DNA of 64,000 nt. Origin: Iris pallida. Its lineage: Eukaryota > Streptophyta > Magnoliopsida > Asparagales > Iridaceae. Shown here one piece after another: positions 59,925 through 64,000 of the stretch. The DNA lies in the NCBI GenBank assembly GCA_029216955.1, contig JANAVB010009598.1:26447560-26511559 (forward strand), read 5' to 3'. Under the pieces are notes generated by a model. The model was not told where the DNA came from, did no database searches, and saw only the letters and a list, made by a program, of their open reading frames with translations. The position numbers and the translations under genes were made by a program. Within the stretch, counting starts at the first letter, position 1, and every line of letters starts with the position of its first letter.

Positions 59925-61356
59925 ATGTGCATGATAGTGATGTATCTTGATGTGTGACTTGTGTTGGCTTGTATAGCCTTGTGATTGGTGTGTGACTGCT
60001 AGCCTAGGCTTGGTTAGGCCTAGTGAGACTTATTAGACTTGTTTGGGCTAGGACTTGACCTAGTTGACTAGTGTGGTTGACTAGAGTTGACCAAGTGTTG
60101 ACTTTAGTCTAGTTTGACCTAGACAACATGCAGATGCATTATAGATTACTATTATCATCCCATGTATACATCTTGACTTGTGTTGCTCTAACTAGGAGTC
60201 AGGTACCTCATCTCGGACAGTACATTTACTTCAGACATTCAGATACGAGGCGAGTACATTCTCTGACCGTTTCATACTTGTCTAGATTTACATTCTTGCT
60301 CTAGATTACTGTACTTGATGCTGACACGATCATTATCACGGATTAGTACTATGTGGATCTTCTTCTGAGATGTTATCTCCTTGTATTCACTAAATACATA
60401 TTGTGATGTGCGTTTCACTTACATATTGTATTTATTGAATATCCTTATCATTGTACACTCATTGTGCATATTGTACTCTCATTATCACATTGAGCCATTA
60501 TACAAGCCATTGTACAAGCCATTGTATAAGCCATTGTACAAGCCATTGTATAAGGTAACGTAACTGAATTGGATCCTTGTGTATTGATTGGGAAGGGAGA
60601 GTAAAATTGGTTATGTGATCAATTCTATTGTATAAGAAATTGTATATGTCCATTGTACACCCACGTACAAAGGAGTCCCATTTTATTGTATAACCTAACC
60701 CGTTTACATAACCATATTGTGCTCTAAATCACATGTTGCTTACAGTTCTTACTTATCATATATAGATATTTCCCATTATCAAATCTCTGCTGTTTTTATA
60801 TACATTCTTCTTTCAGCGTTTCATGTACCTTACTCTATTGCATGCTTTATATTTCCTAACATGATATGAACTGCGTGAGATATTTTGTGCTCGCTCCCGT
60901 CCTGACTGGACCTGTTGAAAATTTTACAGAGGATGATGAGGAACCCTGCACCCTTACTTGGAGTTTGCCTAGTTGACACTCGCGACCTGGACCCCTGGAG
61001 AGGTTCAGGCAGCTGCTCAGGATGATACCTTATATAGTGTAGATAGCTTAGACTGTCCTTTATTTTCATGTTTAGCTGTTGTCTTATTTTCAGAGTTGTA
61101 TATTTTAGAGATGTTGAGACTTTGTTATTTCTTTCTGCTGTACCTTAGTTGAGGATTTCTTATCTATTTTCCATCATGCTACATTCTACCTTAGATTGTG
61201 ATTGAGTTGTACCTCTGTGTTGGGCTCCTTATGGAGAGTATTCATATTATGTTAGTTATAGTTCATGACCTAGAACAGCATTCTACCGCCGACACTGCAG
61301 CGTAGGCTGGGCGTTGTTACGCTCTCGTACCCTCACAGTGGGTGCGGGTCGTGACA
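57015..61356 (+). mobile_element. 3' LTR of the non-autonomous element
   Basis: 4342 bp, colinear with 50751-55051. A large length difference lies in the AT run at 59826-59917, which is much longer than its counterpart at 53560-53612. The end ..GGGTCGTGACA is followed directly by ATGAT and host gag. Confidence 0.9.
59826..59917. repeat. (TA)n expansion in the 3' LTR
   Basis: About 90 bp of AT alternation, longer than in the 5' LTR. Since both LTRs were identical at insertion, the difference arose afterwards (or by assembly error). Confidence 0.9.
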
Positions 61357-61361
61357 ATGAT

Positions 61362-62592
61362 GGCAGCATTGGCTAGACCTCCACCACCACCTCCAGTACC
61401 AGCACCAGCACTGGCTCTGCATCCTTATGAAGGCTCTATCAAGAATTTTACAGATATGAACCCCAAGGCCTTTAGAGGAACGGAGAAGCCACTAGAGGTG
61501 TCACAGTGGCTTATTAGTACAGAAAAGCTACTAAAGGCATCCCAGTTGCCAGCTCGAGATTGGATGACAGTAGTGGACCTACTGTTAGAAGACAATGCTC
61601 ACCACTGGTGGAAGGCGGAAGAGAGACGATTAGGCACTGGGATCACCTGGAAGCAGTTCTATGATGTATTTTATGAGAGGTTCTTCCCTATTCATGTCAG
61701 AGATGGTCTCTACGACCAGTTCCTTCATCCGAAGCAAGGAAATATGACAGTTGATGAGTATGACTCAGAGTTCAATCGTCTGAGTAGATTTGGTATGGGA
61801 TTGATACTGACAGAGTTAGAAAAGGCGAGGAGATTTCACCAGGGGCTTGCGCCAGAGCTCAAGTCTTATACGACTACCCAGTCTTGAGTCTCCCATTCAG
61901 CTGTCCTGGAAGAAGCTCGTGCTCAGGAGATTCTTCGTAAGGAGCGGCAGCAGGCATCGAGGCGCCATACCCCAGCAGTTACACCAGCCCGAGCTACGCA
62001 GGGAGGACCTATCAGGAGGACCATAGGACAGTACTAGCAGAGGACTACACCCTACCAGAAGCCCGTTTGCCATTACTGCGGAAAGCAAGGACATCTCCAG
62101 AACGACTGCAGGACTCGCCTTGGATTGTGCTTGAGATGTGGATCCAATCAGCATATGCTCAAGGACTGTCCGGAGCAACAGGCGATAGTACATGCTCGAC
62201 AGAACCCGAGGCCTACAGCCCCAGCTCTTCTAGCACTATGGCCTGTAGCAGGAGCACCTCGTCCACCATTGCCTCCCCAAGGCGTACAGTACAACAAGGC
62301 CAGAGCCCAGGGCCTAGGACAGAATTATGGGCAGGTATTCTCACTTGCTGTAGAGGATATAGAGACAGAGGCAGATGTTATAGCAGGTATGGTTTTAGTT
62401 GCATCTTTTCCTGCTATTACATTATTTGATACTGGAGCCACACATTCATTTATAGCCACTAGTTTTGCCACTAGACACAGCATTTCCATCACACCCTTAG
62501 CTAAGAATGTTAGAATCCTCACTAGAGGAGGAATTGTACCTGTTAGTGGTGTTTGTAGACTTTGTCCTGTAGTAATAAGTATAGAGAGATGA
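61362..62592 (+). pseudogene. Gag, zinc knuckles and protease of the chromovirus-like element
   Basis: One frame runs through this whole block, broken by two stops (TGA 61885-61887, TAG near 62035). It carries the gag domain (HPYEGSIKNFTDMNPKAFRG, ARDWMTVVDLLL, WWKAEERR, TWKQFYDVFYERFFP, EYDSEFNRLSRF). Two CCHC zinc knuckles follow (CHYCGKQGHLQNDC; CLRCGSNQHMLKDC), then the aspartic protease active site LFDTGATHSFIA at about 62425. The N-terminal gag is at 50390-50750, before the nested insertion. A frameshift follows near 62590. Confidence 0.85.
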
Positions 62593-64000
62593 GGGCACGA
62601 CTTCTTGTATTTTTTATACTGACATTCGATGTGGTTCTTGGAATGGACGGGTTGAGCCAGTATTTCACTCTCATAGACTGCCATAGGGGCAGTATTATCT
62701 TTAGACCACCGAATGTGGAGGAGTTTGAGTTCACCAAAGAAGACGGATAGAGTTGTGATGCACCCGCATCAGGGACTCATATGATGATGCAGGACACCCC
62801 TCAGCACCCTATTATCACCGAGTTCGAGGATGTATTCCCCGAAGAATTGCCAAGACTGCCACCTGACCGAGACATTGAGTTTTCTATTGAGCTTATTCCC
62901 GGAGCCGAGCCTATTTCATCTCGAGTATATCGCCTGGCACCCAAGGAGTTGGTAGAGATGAAGGCGCAGATTAATGACTTATTAGAGAAGGACTTTATTC
63001 ATGCCAGTACATCACCGTGGAGAGCACCCGTTCTTTTCGTGCCTAAGAAAGACGGGATAGTGTGCATGTGCATCGACTACAGAGCATTGAATGCAGTGAC
63101 GGTGAAGAACAAGTATCCCTTATCGCGTATAGACGATCTATTCGATCAACTGAGTGGAGCAAAAGTATTCTCCAAGATTGACTTACGATCAGGCTATCAC
63201 CAATTGAAGGTCCGAAAGGAAGACATTGCAAAGACGGCTTTTCGATCAAGGTATGGACACTATGAGTTCTTGGTCATGCCTTTCGGTTTGACCAATGCCC
63301 CCGCAGTCTTCATGAATTTAATGAACAAGATCTTTCACCAATACTTGGACAAATTTGTAGTAGTATTTATAGATGATATCTTGATTTACTCCAAGAGTCA
63401 AGAGGAGCATGAGCAGCATCTACGGATAGTTTTGGGAACGTTGAGGAATGAGCAACTTTTTGCAAAGCTTAGCAAGTGTGATTTCTTTCTCAAGGAGGTA
63501 TCATTTTTGGTCATATTGTTACGGGTGATGGTATATCAGTGGACCCTGATAAGATCACAGCGTCGAATCATAGCCTGCTCCCACATCAGCTTCTGAGGTA
63601 AGAAGTTTCCTCGGACTTGCGGGTTACTACCGACGGTTCGTAGAAGATTTCTCTCGAATAGCGGGGCCTATGACTCGATTAACTTGCAATGATCAGGAGT
63701 TTGTATGGAAGGACGAGAGTCAAGCCGTATTTGATGAGTTGAAGAAGCGATTGACCACAACACCGATCTTGACACTACCTTCGGGCCCGAGAGGATTTGG
63801 GATCTACAGCGACGTATCTGGGAAAGGATTATGATGTGTATTGATACAACACGGTCGTGTAGTAGCATATGCATCGCGACAGTTAAGGGTGCACGAGAAG
63901 AATTATTCGACCCACGATCTAGAGCTTGCAGCGGTTATCTTTGCTTTGAAGTTATGGAGACACTACTTGTACGATGAGAAAGTTGATATCTACACTGATC
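62593..64000 (+). pseudogene. Reverse transcriptase and RNase H of the chromovirus-like element
   Basis: In the new frame: VLGMDGLSQYFTLIDCHRG (C-terminal protease/spacer), a TAG at 62748-62750, then RT with [71 protein letters not shown] and catalytic [13 protein letters not shown]. In the [10 protein letters not shown] segment a usual Arg is Cys. One base is missing in the T-run near 63507, after which the frame continues FLGLAGYYRRFVEDFSRIAG, RLTCNDQEFVW, IYSDVSGKGL, a TGA at 63832-63834, then [20 protein letters not shown]. The sequence leaves the window inside RNase H (IYTD). The wording is that of Tekay/Del-like chromoviruses; the integrase and chromodomain would be beyond the window. 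Confidence 0.9.

Larger units (their letters stand above)
50751..61356 (+). mobile_element. Complete non-autonomous LTR element (10.6 kb; two 4.3-kb LTRs)
   Basis: The LTRs 50751-55051 and 57015-61356 both begin TGTAGCACCCAGTTTCCC and end GGTCGTGACA. The flanks carry the perfect duplication ATGAT (50746-50750 and 61357-61361). Removing the element and one ATGAT restores the gag frame of the host element (..RQTMMAALARPP). By direct comparison of the first 380 bp the LTRs differ at about 7 sites (near 2%), so insertion is fairly recent. The 1963-bp internal part has gag traces only and a typical polypurine end (AAGGTGGGTAGAGT). Because LTRs make up over 80% of it, it resembles a LARD that relied on proteins of a related autonomous element. 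Confidence 0.9.

Noticed and set aside
52632..59932. Tyr/Ile/His-rich minus-strand frames in both 4.3-kb LTRs
   Set aside because: They translate AT-rich microsatellite-like DNA (ATGAATGAATG, TATATA) and differ in length between the two LTRs.

Overview
This is a window of plant nuclear DNA, most likely from a monocot. The flowering-plant signs are GT-AG introns, an AT-rich background, dense nested LTR retrotransposons and many MITEs. The monocot guess rests mainly on the very GC-rich CLPP2 exon beside AT-rich flanks, so it is moderate. Only two ordinary host genes are well supported: a three-exon LysM-domain gene on the + strand (7032-14152) and an intronless gene for the mitochondrial Clp protease subunit CLPP2 on the - strand (28944-29672). 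From memory, the Arabidopsis homologues of these two (At5g23130 and At5g23140) are direct neighbours, so the pair looks like an old linkage now stretched by about 14.8 kb of transposon-derived DNA.

Layout. 1-3889: end of a minus-strand LTR retrotransposon (PBS near 1349, LTR 1362-3889), inserted at the edge of a small TRIM-like element (3890-5705). 5761-6645: two MITEs in the LysM promoter region. 7032-14152: LysM gene. Intron 1 is an array of about 150-bp degenerate repeats; intron 2 (4.65 kb) holds at least two MITEs. 14153-28943: intergenic DNA with a long hairpin element, LTR-like fragments, a LINE fragment, a homopolymer-rich inverted repeat and microsatellites. 28944-30017: CLPP2 with a CACTA-type MITE about 100 bp upstream of its ATG. 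30400-31760: decayed Ty1/copia gag, PBS and LTR. 32602-32815: long-TIR MITE.

33402-64000 is a nested retrotransposon stack. An LTR fragment (33402-35006) appears to be interrupted by a minus-strand Ty3/gypsy element of the Tat lineage (3' LTR about 35007-35971; integrase, two RNase H domains, RT and protease rightward to 47117). That element carries a 3.05-kb solo LTR (42747-45796). It is also cut in its protease by a plus-strand chromovirus-like Ty3/gypsy element (5' LTR 47118-50169; gag-pol resumes at 61362 and runs off the window). The gag of that element is in turn split by a 10.6-kb element with two 4.3-kb LTRs and only 1.96 kb between them (50751-61356), bounded by a perfect 5-bp duplication ATGAT.

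The most unusual content is in the Tat element. Between its integrase and its 3' LTR, on the opposite strand, lie what look like two complete but mutated transcription units. Unit 1 has a TATA box near 36071, an ATG at 36140, one in-frame stop and an AATAAA at 36542. Unit 2 has a TATA box at 36782, an ATG at 36865, three exons whose GT-AG junctions all keep phase, one in-frame stop, one frameshift and an AATAAA at 39270. Intron 1 of unit 2 is largely a GGCGCC repeat array, and a 174-bp tandem duplication has copied the exon 2 splice donor. Antisense extra ORFs are known in Tat-lineage elements, but a spliced two-unit antisense arrangement deserves checking.
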